Positions 32,686-41,772 of a DNA stretch of 58,123 bases are shown here, piece by piece. Source of the stretch: an uncultured bacterium (lineage in GTDB: Bacteria > Bacillota > Clostridia > Peptostreptococcales > Anaerovoracaceae); NCBI GenBank assembly GCA_905214195.1, contig CAJMLH010000009.1, forward strand, positions 1-58,123, given 5' to 3'. Position numbers and translations under genes: made by a program. The notes beneath the pieces are model-generated. The model saw only the letters and a list, made by a program, of their open reading frames with translations. It was not told where the DNA came from and did not search any database. How positions within the stretch are numbered: position 1 is the stretch's first letter; each line of letters opens with the position of its first letter.

Positions 32686-34116
32686 CTAAAACGGCAGCAT
32701 ATGCGCCATGTAATCCGCATGCAGTGCAATATCCGGCGTTACGAAAATATATATACATACATCCACCAATACATGCAATACCATAATTCCCAATATACAA
32801 GCCGCCTCTATTAAAGGAGCGCCCCAAATAGTTCTCATATACTCTTTTCCGTCCGGTAATCTCTTCATAACATATACGCTCTTTGTCTTTTTATTGTAAT
32901 ATGAATAATTCCAGTATGCCTGAACAAATACAACGAGCAAAACAGCTATAATATAGCCCCAGTAAGTATTTTCCTGCATATCCTGGAAATAAGGCATTTC
33001 CATACCCGGTGCAAGAGATACACCTTTCATGTTTTCGGTAATTCTGTCAAAATGGCTCTTATATCTGAAGAAGAAAACCAAATGCTCTGCAATACCCAAA
33101 CATATGCAGCCTCCCAGCAAGCTGTTAGCTCTTTCAAGGTTTATTCCAAGTGGTAAAAATCTGCGCCTGATACGACCTATATTAAATTTTTTAACATGCT
33201 TTTTATCATCACTTTCTGATTTTTCTCCATGTTCCACTAAGGCAGATTGACCAATAGATGACGAAGCTTTAGATTCAACAAATGTATTGGCAACGGGAGC
33301 GTAAGTACTGTTATCAAATTCAAACTCGTTCATGTCCATGATTCCCGAATATTGATTGGCTTTGAACGGATCACCTTTCGGGCGTTTTTCTCTGAAAACC
33401 ACATCTCCAAAGGAAACTGCAATATAACTTGCAATCATTATCATTACCATAAACAAATAAGTTTCTTTAAGAACATTTATCCAGGCGAGACACATTAAGA
33501 CTGTAATAGGTAGAATTCCAAACGACGGTCTTCCGTTATGCCAGCTCAAGTAGCATGACTTGGCACATTCCTGTGCCAATGCCAAAACGGAAACAGTATT
33601 AAAAGCAATAAGAGTAGGGTTAGCAATGGGAATAAGTGCCTGGCCGATTTCCGTCCTTAATAAACCAAGAGCAAACTTAGTATCGAAGCCGGAAGCTCCT
33701 GTAATTGTCAGACCTACTTTCCCGATTATATACATAGAAGCTATTGCTATGCCCCAAAATATAAGAATAATAACAAGGGAATATATTAAGATTGTAAGAT
33801 AAGATGAAATAGGCGATATCCGAAGTCTTCTGACCGTATAACCTGTAGTAGAATGAGTTGCTTTCATCTCTTTCTTTCCGTTTAATGCGTTAGCTACGGC
33901 TATCAGACCTGCCAAAATCGCAGCAACAAAAGCTACAACGGCCCATAATCCGCCAAAAGCATGTTCAATAAGCATAAAGCTCCCTGCTTCATAAGGATTC
34001 CCCACCTTAAGCAGAAAAATTGCCGCAAAACTTAGCGGAATAGCCGCTGCAACAAGTATGATTTTTTTATAGCTTGCCTTATTATATAAAAAAATCAATG
34101 ATAAATATTTATTCAA
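32686..34116 (-). CDS. ABC-2-type permease
   Basis: The 476-residue protein has about eight hydrophobic segments in two groups. The groups are separated by a hydrophilic cytoplasmic loop of ~120 residues (about 230-350) rich in Lys, Ser and Arg. The start is a TTG at 34116: GGGGGTG lies six bases upstream and no ATG fits the frame start. It pairs with the ATPase directly downstream. Substrate unknown; bacitracin- or lantibiotic-type exporters share this layout. The leader upstream has two simple-sequence tracts. Confidence 0.82.
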   Translation of the reverse strand: MNKYLSLIFLYNKASYKKIILVAAAIPLSFAAIFLLKVGNPYEAGSFMLIEHAFGGLWAVVAFVAAILAGLIAVANALNGKKEMKATHSTTGYTVRRLRISPISSYLTILIYSLVIILIFWGIAIASMYIIGKVGLTITGASGFDTKFALGLLRTEIGQALIPIANPTLIAFNTVSVLALAQECAKSCYLSWHNGRPSFGILPITVLMCLAWINVLKETYLFMVMIMIASYIAVSFGDVVFREKRPKGDPFKANQYSGIMDMNEFEFDNSTYAPVANTFVESKASSSIGQSALVEHGEKSESDDKKHVKKFNIGRIRRRFLPLGINLERANSLLGGCICLGIAEHLVFFFRYKSHFDRITENMKGVSLAPGMEMPYFQDMQENTYWGYIIAVLLVVFVQAYWNYSYYNKKTKSVYVMKRLPDGKEYMRTIWGAPLIEAACILGIMVLHVLVDVCIYIFVTPDIALHADYMAHMLPF

Positions 34117-34477
34117 TCAGATCACCCCCACACACTTTAGTTATGTGATTTACTTGTACCGGATGATTAAATCACCCTTATGGTTTAACATCTGTTATCT
34201 GCCTGTATCATAGGCTTTTCCCCCCCCTATTGCCGCTTTTTCTTTTAAAAGTTTTATATCGCTTTTGATTTAAGTTAAACTTATCACAATTTATTGTCAC
34301 CAGCAATGCTTATATATATATATATATATATAATTTCATATGCTATTTTTAAAATCCGTTGAATTTAGCCTTAAGGCATGCTATCTTAGCCGAAAACGAT
34401 ACTTCTCAAGCCATAATTTTGTGGTCACATGCGGCCGTTGTCATCTGACAGGCCAACATTTATTACAAAACTAAAAT
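34117..34477. repeat. Intergenic stretch with C8 and (TA)11 simple repeats
   Basis: No gene is seen here. The stretch holds eight C residues (34220-34227, eight G on the minus strand) seven bases upstream of a TATGAT that could be the -10 of the exporter operon. It also holds eleven TA repeats (34311-34332). Both are prone to slippage. No convincing -35 box pairs with the TATGAT, so the promoter is uncertain. Confidence 0.7.
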
Positions 34478-34506
34478 ACGGTACTGTCTTTTTATGACAG
34501 TACCGT
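34478..34506 (-). terminator. Terminator of the superoxide reductase gene
   Basis: A perfect 11-bp stem (34478-34488 with 34496-34506) followed on the minus strand by ATTTTAGTTTTG. Confidence 0.8.
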
Positions 34507-34525
34507 AACATTTTAGATGTAATCT

Positions 34526-34894
34526 TTATTTTTTCCAAAGACCGTGAAGGTTGCACCATGCATAAGCTGCTACCAATTCGTCTCCGTCTGCAAGAGCAAA
34601 TACTGCTTCAGGTTTCTGACCTGCTTTGAGAGTCTTTCTCTGCATGCCTTCCTTTGTTTCTATAGCTATCCAGCCGATGTAATGTTCTTCTACCATAGGA
34701 TGTTCAACTTCTCCTACAAAGACCTTAACTGAGTTTCCGTCTTTTGTCACTACCGGAACATGCTTTTCCACAGCAGCATCTACAGAACCCGGAACGATTT
34801 CTTTCATCTTTTCTCCGCAGCATACTACCGGAACTCCCGCATCATTAACTTTTTCTATAATATTTCCACAATGTTCACATACAAAATATTTCAT
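34526..34894 (-). CDS. dfx: Superoxide reductase, desulfoferrodoxin type (class I)
   Basis: This 122-residue protein reduces superoxide to peroxide without releasing oxygen, as strict anaerobes need. The N-terminal rubredoxin-like Fe site has Cys6, Cys9, Cys25 and Cys26. The catalytic Fe(His)4Cys centre has His45, His65, His71, His117 and Cys114, with the Glu43-Lys44 pair next to His45. All expected ligands are present. The ATG has CAGGAGG upstream, and the gene is transcribed alone, upstream of a clear terminator. Confidence 0.95.
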   Translation of the reverse strand: MKYFVCEHCGNIIEKVNDAGVPVVCCGEKMKEIVPGSVDAAVEKHVPVVTKDGNSVKVFVGEVEHPMVEEHYIGWIAIETKEGMQRKTLKAGQKPEAVFALADGDELVAAYAWCNLHGLWKK

Positions 34895-34965
34895 AATTTA
34901 CCTCCTGATATGTTTATATGTATATTATTCCCCGTATCAATAAGTTTAAACATTACCCGATTATC

Positions 34966-35856
34966 TTAGTAATTGGTTTTTTGAAATTTTTTCATAAGTA
35001 AATGGGAGACTGCATTTATCACAGATATTACAATAATGAGAACGAGAGCAGCAGCATATGCTTGTTCTTCATACATTCCTTCCGTCATAAGAGCATAGAT
35101 ATGAACGCTTAATGTTCTCGTCGAAGAGAATAAGCTGTGGGGCAGTGACGGATATGTACCTGCTGTAAAAATCAATGCCGCTGATTCCCCTGCTATTCTT
35201 CCTGTTGCAAGAGATATCCCTGATATTATTCCCGGCATGGCAGAGGGAATCAGTAAACCAAATACAGTTCTTACTTTGCCGGCGCCAAGTCCAAATCCGG
35301 CTTCACGGTAGCTATGGGGAACAGCCATCAAAGCCTCTTCTGCAGTCCTCATTATAATAGGAAGTACCATGACCGCAAGGGTTATAACACCTGAAATCAT
35401 CGTATATCCCCACCCCAGGGATATAACAAACAGTCCATATCCAAAAAGACCATATATTATAGACGGCATTGCCGCTAAAGTGTCTTCCCCAATCCTTATA
35501 ACCCTTACTATAATACTTCCTTTTTTGGCATATTCAGTCAAGTATACTGCCCCAAAAACTCCTGTAGGAACAGCCACAAGCAGAGAAAGTATCGTAACTA
35601 TTACAGTATTTATCAATGCGGGCATCATAGATACATTTTCACTGTTATATTTAATGTCAAACAATCCTTCTTCCCCCAAACCGCAAATACCCTTACAAAC
35701 GATATGAAAAAGAATCATAAACATTACCGCAAAGGTCAAAGCAGCAGCAGTGAAAACTGTCAATCGTATCAATGCGGCTTCTTGCCGCTGATCTTTCAAT
35801 GATGAATTATTCCTGCACTTTCGTATCAAATGCGTTTTTTTATCTCTCCCTCTCAT
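34966..35856 (-). CDS. pstA: Phosphate ABC transporter permease PstA
   Basis: The 296-residue permease has about six membrane segments. The EAA-loop region (YREAGFGLGAGKVRTVFGLLIPSAMPGIISG) contacts the ATPase. A hydrophilic N-terminal tail of ~30 residues precedes the first span. It overlaps the end of pstC by four bases (ATGA). The operon stops after it: no pstB ATPase and no phoU follow, so the energising subunit must be encoded elsewhere. Confidence 0.9.
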   Translation of the reverse strand: MRGRDKKTHLIRKCRNNSSLKDQRQEAALIRLTVFTAAALTFAVMFMILFHIVCKGICGLGEEGLFDIKYNSENVSMMPALINTVIVTILSLLVAVPTGVFGAVYLTEYAKKGSIIVRVIRIGEDTLAAMPSIIYGLFGYGLFVISLGWGYTMISGVITLAVMVLPIIMRTAEEALMAVPHSYREAGFGLGAGKVRTVFGLLIPSAMPGIISGISLATGRIAGESAALIFTAGTYPSLPHSLFSSTRTLSVHIYALMTEGMYEEQAYAAALVLIIVISVINAVSHLLMKKFQKTNY

Positions 35857-36698
35857 CCTTTCTCCCTTTTATCAAAGAGGCTCAATGACAGTTGAGCAAC
35901 AAATACAAATACCACAAGAATAACTCCTGTGGCAATAAGAGCGTCACGATGGAGTCCCTCAGCTGCATAACCCATCTCAAGCACTATATTGGCAGTTAAT
36001 GTTCTAACCCCCGAAAGCAGTGACCTTGGAACGGCAGGTTGATTTCCTGCAACCATTACAACTGCCATAGTTTCTCCAACGGCTCTTCCCATTCCCAAAA
36101 CTACTCCTGTTGTAAGTCCTGATTTTGCAGCAGGCAAAACTATAGAAAATATGCTTTTTTCATGAGTAGCTCCCAAAGCCAACGCTCCACGGTAATATTG
36201 GCTGGGAACAGTTCTTATTGCAGCCTCTGATACACTTATTACTGTGGGCATTATCATAATTGCCAAAGTCACAGAGGCAGTTATAATATTTTTGCCGCTT
36301 TCACCGGTCACTTCCCTGATAGCCGGTACTAATACCATAAGAGCAAACAATCCATAAATTACAGATGGTATTGATGCCATTACATCTATTGCAAATCCCA
36401 CGATTTTACAGAACTTTTCCGGACAAAACCAAACTATAAACACTGCTGTCAATACAGACGGAATCACACCCAAAACAATAGCTCCCCCGGTAACATAAGC
36501 ACTGCCTAATATCATGGGATAAATACCGAATTGTTCCGTTTCCGGCTTCCATATTTTGCCCGTTACAAAATTTAAAAATCCTATCTCCTCAATTGCCGGC
36601 AACCCTTTATGCAGCAGAAATACAAATATGACTAAAGCCGAAAGTGCCGAAAATCCGGCAGAAATTGCAAATATTCCTTTCATAACTCTTTCTTTCAT
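35853..36698 (-). CDS. pstC: Phosphate ABC transporter permease PstC
   Basis: The 281-residue protein has six predicted spans and the family segments GLFALMVLVPAIREV and YRGALALGATHEKSIFSIVLPAAKSG (coupling loop). It pairs with PstA. The ATG at 36698 has a weak binding site; an ATG five codons later is also possible. Gap to pstS is 16 bp. Confidence 0.9.
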   Translation of the reverse strand: MKERVMKGIFAISAGFSALSALVIFVFLLHKGLPAIEEIGFLNFVTGKIWKPETEQFGIYPMILGSAYVTGGAIVLGVIPSVLTAVFIVWFCPEKFCKIVGFAIDVMASIPSVIYGLFALMVLVPAIREVTGESGKNIITASVTLAIMIMPTVISVSEAAIRTVPSQYYRGALALGATHEKSIFSIVLPAAKSGLTTGVVLGMGRAVGETMAVVMVAGNQPAVPRSLLSGVRTLTANIVLEMGYAAEGLHRDALIATGVILVVFVFVAQLSLSLFDKREKG

Positions 36699-36714
36699 AT
36701 CACAGTTCCCATAA

Positions 36715-37557
36715 TCACCATTTGGTTATCTTTCCTGTGAAAATTCCTCTTATATCTTCAAGACTAAGTTCTTTTATATGATTTTTCGGATTTACTATTA
36801 CTACAATACCATCCGCAGCAATAGTCACCGCACTCAAGCCCTTTTCTGTCTCCTCATTCGTAAGGGGTCTTGAAGACATTCCCATATGGCAAATCCCCTC
36901 TGCCACAGATGTTATTCCGGCAGACGAACCGGACTGTTGTATTTCTATCCGGACAGACGGGTTAAGCTCCATATAACTTTCCGCAAGCACTTCCATGAGA
37001 GGAGCAACAGAAGTAGAGCCTGCTATTGCAATTTTCTCGCTGCGATGCTTGGATATCTTGTAATCAAGCGGAGCGGTACTTTTATTGTCAATGGGAATAT
37101 ATCCTTTCTCCTCTATTACTCTTTGTCCCTTTTCGCTCATTATAAAATTTTTAAAATCTGCTGCTGTCTTTTCTAAAGGCTCACTAAACACAATATCAAA
37201 CTTTCTTACAAGAGGATATGTTCCATCTGCAACATTTGCCGCTTCCGGTTTGACTCCATCTATTGCTATTGGCTTCACATTTCCATTAAGAGTTCCAAGC
37301 GAAGTATAGCCTATGGCATTTTTGTCGTCTGCCACCGATTTTATCACTACAAGGTTGGAAGATGTCACCTCGGAATTAAGTGCCGTGTTGTCACAGCCAT
37401 TCTGTTTTACTCCGGTAAGCTGTATGAAAGCCTCTCTTGTGCCTGACCCGCTTTCTCTGGAAATAAGATGAATATCACAATTTTCTTCACATGATGTAAA
37501 TGAAGTAAACGACATAATCAAAAGAAAAACAACACTCGCTATCGCAGTCTTTTTCAC
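36715..37557 (-). CDS. pstS: Phosphate-binding lipoprotein, circularly permuted PstS
   Basis: From a GTG at 37557 (AGGGGGG site) the protein has 280 residues, with a signal peptide and probable lipidated Cys23. In canonical PstS the AGSTSVAP...GSSAG...GMSSR...TGKITNW block comes first and SRESGSGTREAF second. Here the second block opens the mature protein (SRESGSGTR, residues 33-41). The first block follows (AGSTSVAP 179-186, GSSAG 210-214, GMSSR 226-230) and ends exactly at TGKITKW and the stop. Both halves and the phosphate-binding motifs are intact, so a working permuted protein is likely. Similar permuted forms occur, to my recollection, in other gut Firmicutes. Confidence 0.85.
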   Translation of the reverse strand: MKKTAIASVVFLLIMSFTSFTSCEENCDIHLISRESGSGTREAFIQLTGVKQNGCDNTALNSEVTSSNLVVIKSVADDKNAIGYTSLGTLNGNVKPIAIDGVKPEAANVADGTYPLVRKFDIVFSEPLEKTAADFKNFIMSEKGQRVIEEKGYIPIDNKSTAPLDYKISKHRSEKIAIAGSTSVAPLMEVLAESYMELNPSVRIEIQQSGSSAGITSVAEGICHMGMSSRPLTNEETEKGLSAVTIAADGIVVIVNPKNHIKELSLEDIRGIFTGKITKW

Positions 37558-37650
37558 TCTTTCCCCCCTTATGAAATCCCAAAACATAAAATTTCGGATA
37601 TATTAACTTTATGAAAGCTCTGCTCGGCCATATTCTCACAAAAAATAAAA

Positions 37651-37685
37651 ATATGCGGCGTCAATTTATTATTTCTGCCGCATAT
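37651..37685 (-). terminator. Terminator after the GTPase-NYN gene
   Basis: A 9-bp stem ATATGCGGC/GCCGCATAT (37651-37659 with 37677-37685) is followed on the minus strand by TTTTATTTTTTG. It ends the operon that starts at 43023. Confidence 0.85.
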
Positions 37686-37698
37686 CTTGCCATTATCA

Positions 37699-40308
37699 TT
37701 ATCTCAAACTGCGTTCTTTAGTATCTTTTAACTTTTTCCTTATCTCCTCCGATGTCTCCGTCACCTCACTGTAAAAGTCTCTTGCCGAAAATCTAAGCGC
37801 ACCGTCTCCCAAAGCAGCCATCTGAACTGATTTGTCGGAGGTGACCACCTTTATGTTATGTTTCTTCGCCATTTCATAAACTTTTTCTTCTATATATCTG
37901 TCCGCAGTCTGTGCTTCTTTAGTAAAAATCACTTCCATGCCATCATATTTCATTACAGTACCCGGATTTCCCAAAACTCTGTATCCGTCAAATACTACCA
38001 TTAACTTTATATCTTTGTAAACTCCGTAATTCTGCAATATCTCCAAGAGACTTTCACGAGCTGCGTCCAGATTGACTTCCGCCAAAGCCTTAAGCTCAGG
38101 CCATGCAAACAAAACATTATAACCGTCTATTATCAGATATTCTCCTGTCTTGTTATCATCTTTTTTGATAAGCCTTGGAAGCGTAGTTTCAGGCGGTCTT
38201 GCCGGTCTTTTCTTTCCGGCGCTTAAACGCTCTCTTCTCAATGCTTCATCACGCTTGCTCTTTCCGTAAGTTTTAAGAAAAATAGCGTCAAGCTCTTCAT
38301 TGGAAGCCGGCGGCATATCGCCGCTTGGTCTTTTTATGTTATTTGTTTTGGGATCCTTACAAAAGAATTCTTCCGGTCTTATATGTGCCGCCTCATCTAC
38401 CTTGTCCCAGCTGACATAAGTTGCACTTCCTCCGGTGCAGAACACTGAGCCAGTTGGATTATTTATATCACTATCCGGATTATATCCTTTCTCCTCAACT
38501 ATTTTCTGCTGGTCGCAGCATGGCCCGTAGCCGTCAAAAATCACCGAGAAACTGCCTGCCCCTGCTGTATATGCTGTCAATTCATTCTGATAATCGCCCA
38601 AGCCTGCAACCGATGCCTTTCCTTCCATTACAGCTCTTCCCTGAGGAGAAATCGACGGCGGCTCAAACTCTGCTCCTATTCTCTGCATATCTGACATAAG
38701 CCTGCCTATGTTTTCAGACGGCAGTTCTGCTCTGAATCTGTACATAGGTTCTAAAAGAATATTATTGGCTTTTCTAAGACCCTGCCTTATTGCTCTGTAT
38801 GTAGCCTGTCTGAAATCACCACCCTCTGTATGTTTTAGGTGTGCTCTTCCTGCAACAAGTGTTATTTTCATATCTGTTATATCAGAACCGGTAAGCACTC
38901 CCGGATGATGCCGCTCTTTAAGATGAGTCAAAATAAGCCGCTGCCAGTTCCTATCAAGAATATCTTCACTTACATCACTGTCAAATACAAGTCCGCTTCC
39001 CGCCGGCAGAGGTTCCATCAGCAAATGGACTTCCGCATAATGTCTAAGCGGCTCAAAATGACCGATTCCAACCACAGGTTCTTCTATAGTCTCTTTATAT
39101 ATTATTCTTCCCTCATCAAAGGCCACTTTTATTTTAAATCTTTTTTCTATAATCTTCTGTAAGATTTCCAGTTCCAGCCGTCCCATAACTTTAACCTGAA
39201 TCTCCTGAAGTTCTTCTTTCCACAGTATATCCAGAGTAGGGTCTTCCTCTCTAAGCTGTATAAGTTTTCTCATAGCTTGCAGAGGTTCTGTACCCTCAGG
39301 CAAAACCAATCTGTAGGTAAGCGTAGGTTCTATGGTAAAAAGTTTTTCTCCACTCTCTGCCCCAAGACCCTGTCCGGCATATGTATTGGCAAGACCCGTC
39401 ACAGTACATATATCACCTGCTTCTGCAAACCCGGTATTTTCAAACGAATCACCTGAATAAAGCCGTATTTGATCTACTTTCTCAGGCGGGTTTGACGGAT
39501 CTGTCCCTGTATCCACAAGCATTTTTGTTTTCAGACATCCTCCCGTTATCTTCATATGGGTTTGTCTGTTACCCTGTTTATCTCTGCTTATCTTAAATAC
39601 ACGAGCAGCAAACTCCTCTTTCGTTTTCTGTGGCCTGCCGTAAATCTCCAATGTTTCGAGAAGTTCATTTACGCCCTCTGTTTTTAATGCAGAGCCAAAA
39701 CAAAGAGGAAAAATCTTTCTTTCGGTTACGGCTTTCTTAATGCTCTCCGGTGAAATATAATTGTTTTCGATATATTCCTCCATAAGTTCTTCACTGCATA
39801 CAGCCGCCTCTTCCATATCAAGAACCTTGCCGTTTTCAAACTTTACAAAACCTCCGCCTAAAGTACGGGAAATGTTATCTGCGATTTCGTCCCTGTCTGT
39901 ACCGGGCTGATCCATCTTATTTACAAATACAAATACCGGTATCTTGTGATTCTTTAAGAGTTTCCAGAGAGTTAAAGTGTGACTTTGAACACCGTCAGCT
40001 CCGCTTATTACCAGCACAGCACAATCCAGCACCGACAAAGTTCGCTCCATCTCTGCACTGAAATCAGCATGTCCCGGCGTATCAACAAGAACAGCTTTCG
40101 TATCTTTCAGCATAAACCTCGCTTCCTTTGAAAATACTGTAATGCCTCTGTTTCGTTCTATCTGGTCCGTATCTAAAAAAGCATCTTTATGATCTACACG
40201 ACCTGCCTTTCTTATAGCTCCGCTCAAATAAAGAACCGCTTCTGATAAAGTTGTTTTTCCTGCGTCTACATGGGCAAGAATTCCAAGAACAAGATGTTTA
40301 TCACTCAT
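37699..40308 (-). CDS. TetM/EF-G-like translational GTPase fused to a C-terminal NYN (Rae1/YacP-like) ribonuclease
   Basis: The 869-residue protein starts with a translational GTPase: G1 AHVDAGKT (12-19), DTPGH (76-80), NKMD (130-133). EF-G domains II to V follow in the form of ribosomal-protection proteins (TetM/TetO/TetW). A charged linker (~650-720) leads to residues ~723-869, a NYN/PIN-like domain: LIIDGYNVLF, VVFDGY, TADRYIEEKV and TSDKSVQ supply four conserved acidic positions. That domain resembles B. subtilis Rae1/YacP, which cuts mRNA in the ribosomal A site. The fusion suggests a GTPase that docks on the ribosome and cleaves mRNA. Tetracycline resistance is not shown. It is 12 bp after the ABC permease-ATPase gene. 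Confidence 0.88.
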   Translation of the reverse strand: MSDKHLVLGILAHVDAGKTTLSEAVLYLSGAIRKAGRVDHKDAFLDTDQIERNRGITVFSKEARFMLKDTKAVLVDTPGHADFSAEMERTLSVLDCAVLVISGADGVQSHTLTLWKLLKNHKIPVFVFVNKMDQPGTDRDEIADNISRTLGGGFVKFENGKVLDMEEAAVCSEELMEEYIENNYISPESIKKAVTERKIFPLCFGSALKTEGVNELLETLEIYGRPQKTKEEFAARVFKISRDKQGNRQTHMKITGGCLKTKMLVDTGTDPSNPPEKVDQIRLYSGDSFENTGFAEAGDICTVTGLANTYAGQGLGAESGEKLFTIEPTLTYRLVLPEGTEPLQAMRKLIQLREEDPTLDILWKEELQEIQVKVMGRLELEILQKIIEKRFKIKVAFDEGRIIYKETIEEPVVGIGHFEPLRHYAEVHLLMEPLPAGSGLVFDSDVSEDILDRNWQRLILTHLKERHHPGVLTGSDITDMKITLVAGRAHLKHTEGGDFRQATYRAIRQGLRKANNILLEPMYRFRAELPSENIGRLMSDMQRIGAEFEPPSISPQGRAVMEGKASVAGLGDYQNELTAYTAGAGSFSVIFDGYGPCCDQQKIVEEKGYNPDSDINNPTGSVFCTGGSATYVSWDKVDEAAHIRPEEFFCKDPKTNNIKRPSGDMPPASNEELDAIFLKTYGKSKRDEALRRERLSAGKKRPARPPETTLPRLIKKDDNKTGEYLIIDGYNVLFAWPELKALAEVNLDAARESLLEILQNYGVYKDIKLMVVFDGYRVLGNPGTVMKYDGMEVIFTKEAQTADRYIEEKVYEMAKKHNIKVVTSDKSVQMAALGDGALRFSARDFYSEVTETSEEIRKKLKDTKERSLR

Positions 40309-40320
40309 TGGTGACCTCTT

Positions 40321-41772
40321 TCATATTTTGAGTTTATTATATCTGCTGAAAATTTCGGGCTTATGAGTTATCACAATAACCGTTTTATCTTTTACGGAAT
40401 CATCCCATATCCGTCTCATGATTCGCTCTGTCAATTCGTCATCGAGTCCTCTGAATGGCTCGTCAAGAATCACAATATTAGAGTCTGCAAGAAAAGTCCT
40501 GCCCAACGCGACACGATGCTTCATACCGCCGGAAAGTTCAGCGGGCATCTTATATAAAGCTTGGGAGATTTCAAGATTTTCCGCCATTTCCATTATATCG
40601 TTTTTAGACGATATTCTGTTGCTGACTGAATTTTTATCGTTTTTCTTATCTCTCAAAAGTCCTAATGCAAGATTATCATATACATTGAGCCATGGCAATA
40701 ACCTGTCCTCCTGAAAAAGATAGGACAACTTAAATTTTCCGTCTGCAATCACTTCTCCCCTATCAGCTGTTTCAAGTCCTGCTATAATTCTGCCAAGGGT
40801 GGTTTTCCCAATGCCTGATGGGCCTTCAATTACTGTTACTTTGCCTGCTTCAAACACCGTATCAAGCTCTGACAGTACAGCTTTTCCGTTAAAAGATTTT
40901 TCTACGCCTTGCAGCCTCACTTCAGGGAGCTTATGATTTGGCTTTTTGCAATCGTTCCCTTTTTTCTGCATCCCTTGCAAATTTTTACTCAATTTGCTGC
41001 CTGAATAACCTTTTGTACCGTTTTTGTTCAAAAATAAAGTTACACATCGTTCAACTGCGATACTCAAAATTATTATTGTAAATATATACGAAAACAGCAC
41101 AGGAGTCTGTAAATAATATTTCGCATTCATCATCTCATATCCGATAGAATATTTGGGGATGGCAAGAACCTCAGCCGCAACTACAGCTTTCCAGCTCAAA
41201 CCTGCTATAAGCCTTGCTGCCGAATTTATCTGCGGCATTATTCCCGGTCTGTAAATATATCTGACTCTATCTTTAAGGCTAAGTTCATATACATATGCAA
41301 GCTCCTTGAATTCTTTTCCCATGGAATCAAGACCTGACAAAATGTTGGTATATGCAATAGGAAAACACATCAGAAAACATACGATTATTGCCACCCAATC
41401 TGCTGATGCAATCAAGATTACATAAATTATAACAGCCATCACCGGAACTGCTTTGAAAAAGCCTACAGGCAGAGATAACAGGCTGCGCACCGCACAAAAT
41501 CTGTATGAGGCGGCAGCCGATACCGCTCCTGCTGCAAAAGACAGTATCATGGCACAGACACAGCGCAGAAAAGTCCACCCTATATTTATATAAAACTTAC
41601 CTGTACCGGCAAGCTCAAACATAGCAGCGCATGTGACAAGAGGCCCGGGCAGTAACAAGTCATTGCCAACAAAACTTGCAAATATCTGCCATGCTAAAAT
41701 CCAAAATGCAACTACTACAAGCTTTCTGATTCCTATTCTTCTTTCTTCACTATTGGTAGTACAAATCTTCAT
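40321..41772 (-). CDS. Fused ABC permease and ATPase, nitrate/sulfonate/thiamine-precursor type
   Basis: The 483-residue protein joins two usually separate subunits. Residues ~15-245 form an SsuC/ThiX-like permease with about six spans and an EAA loop (KELAYVYELSLKDRVRYIYRPGIMP). After a Lys-rich linker (~250-285), residues 286-483 form an SsuB-like ATPase: Walker A GPSGIGKT (317-324), LSGGMKH signature, VILDEPFRGLDDE Walker B. The start at 41772 overlaps the end of the binding-protein gene by 23 bases and has only a weak binding site, so translation is likely coupled. Substrate unknown. Confidence 0.88.
   Translation of the reverse strand: MKICTTNSEERRIGIRKLVVVAFWILAWQIFASFVGNDLLLPGPLVTCAAMFELAGTGKFYINIGWTFLRCVCAMILSFAAGAVSAAASYRFCAVRSLLSLPVGFFKAVPVMAVIIYVILIASADWVAIIVCFLMCFPIAYTNILSGLDSMGKEFKELAYVYELSLKDRVRYIYRPGIMPQINSAARLIAGLSWKAVVAAEVLAIPKYSIGYEMMNAKYYLQTPVLFSYIFTIIILSIAVERCVTLFLNKNGTKGYSGSKLSKNLQGMQKKGNDCKKPNHKLPEVRLQGVEKSFNGKAVLSELDTVFEAGKVTVIEGPSGIGKTTLGRIIAGLETADRGEVIADGKFKLSYLFQEDRLLPWLNVYDNLALGLLRDKKNDKNSVSNRISSKNDIMEMAENLEISQALYKMPAELSGGMKHRVALGRTFLADSNIVILDEPFRGLDDELTERIMRRIWDDSVKDKTVIVITHKPEIFSRYNKLKI

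Noticed and set aside
37699..40308. Acquired tetracycline resistance gene
   Set aside because: The GTPase is EF-G/TetM-like but carries a C-terminal nuclease domain, lies in a chromosomal operon and shows no mobile element or base-composition shift. Sequence alone does not support resistance.
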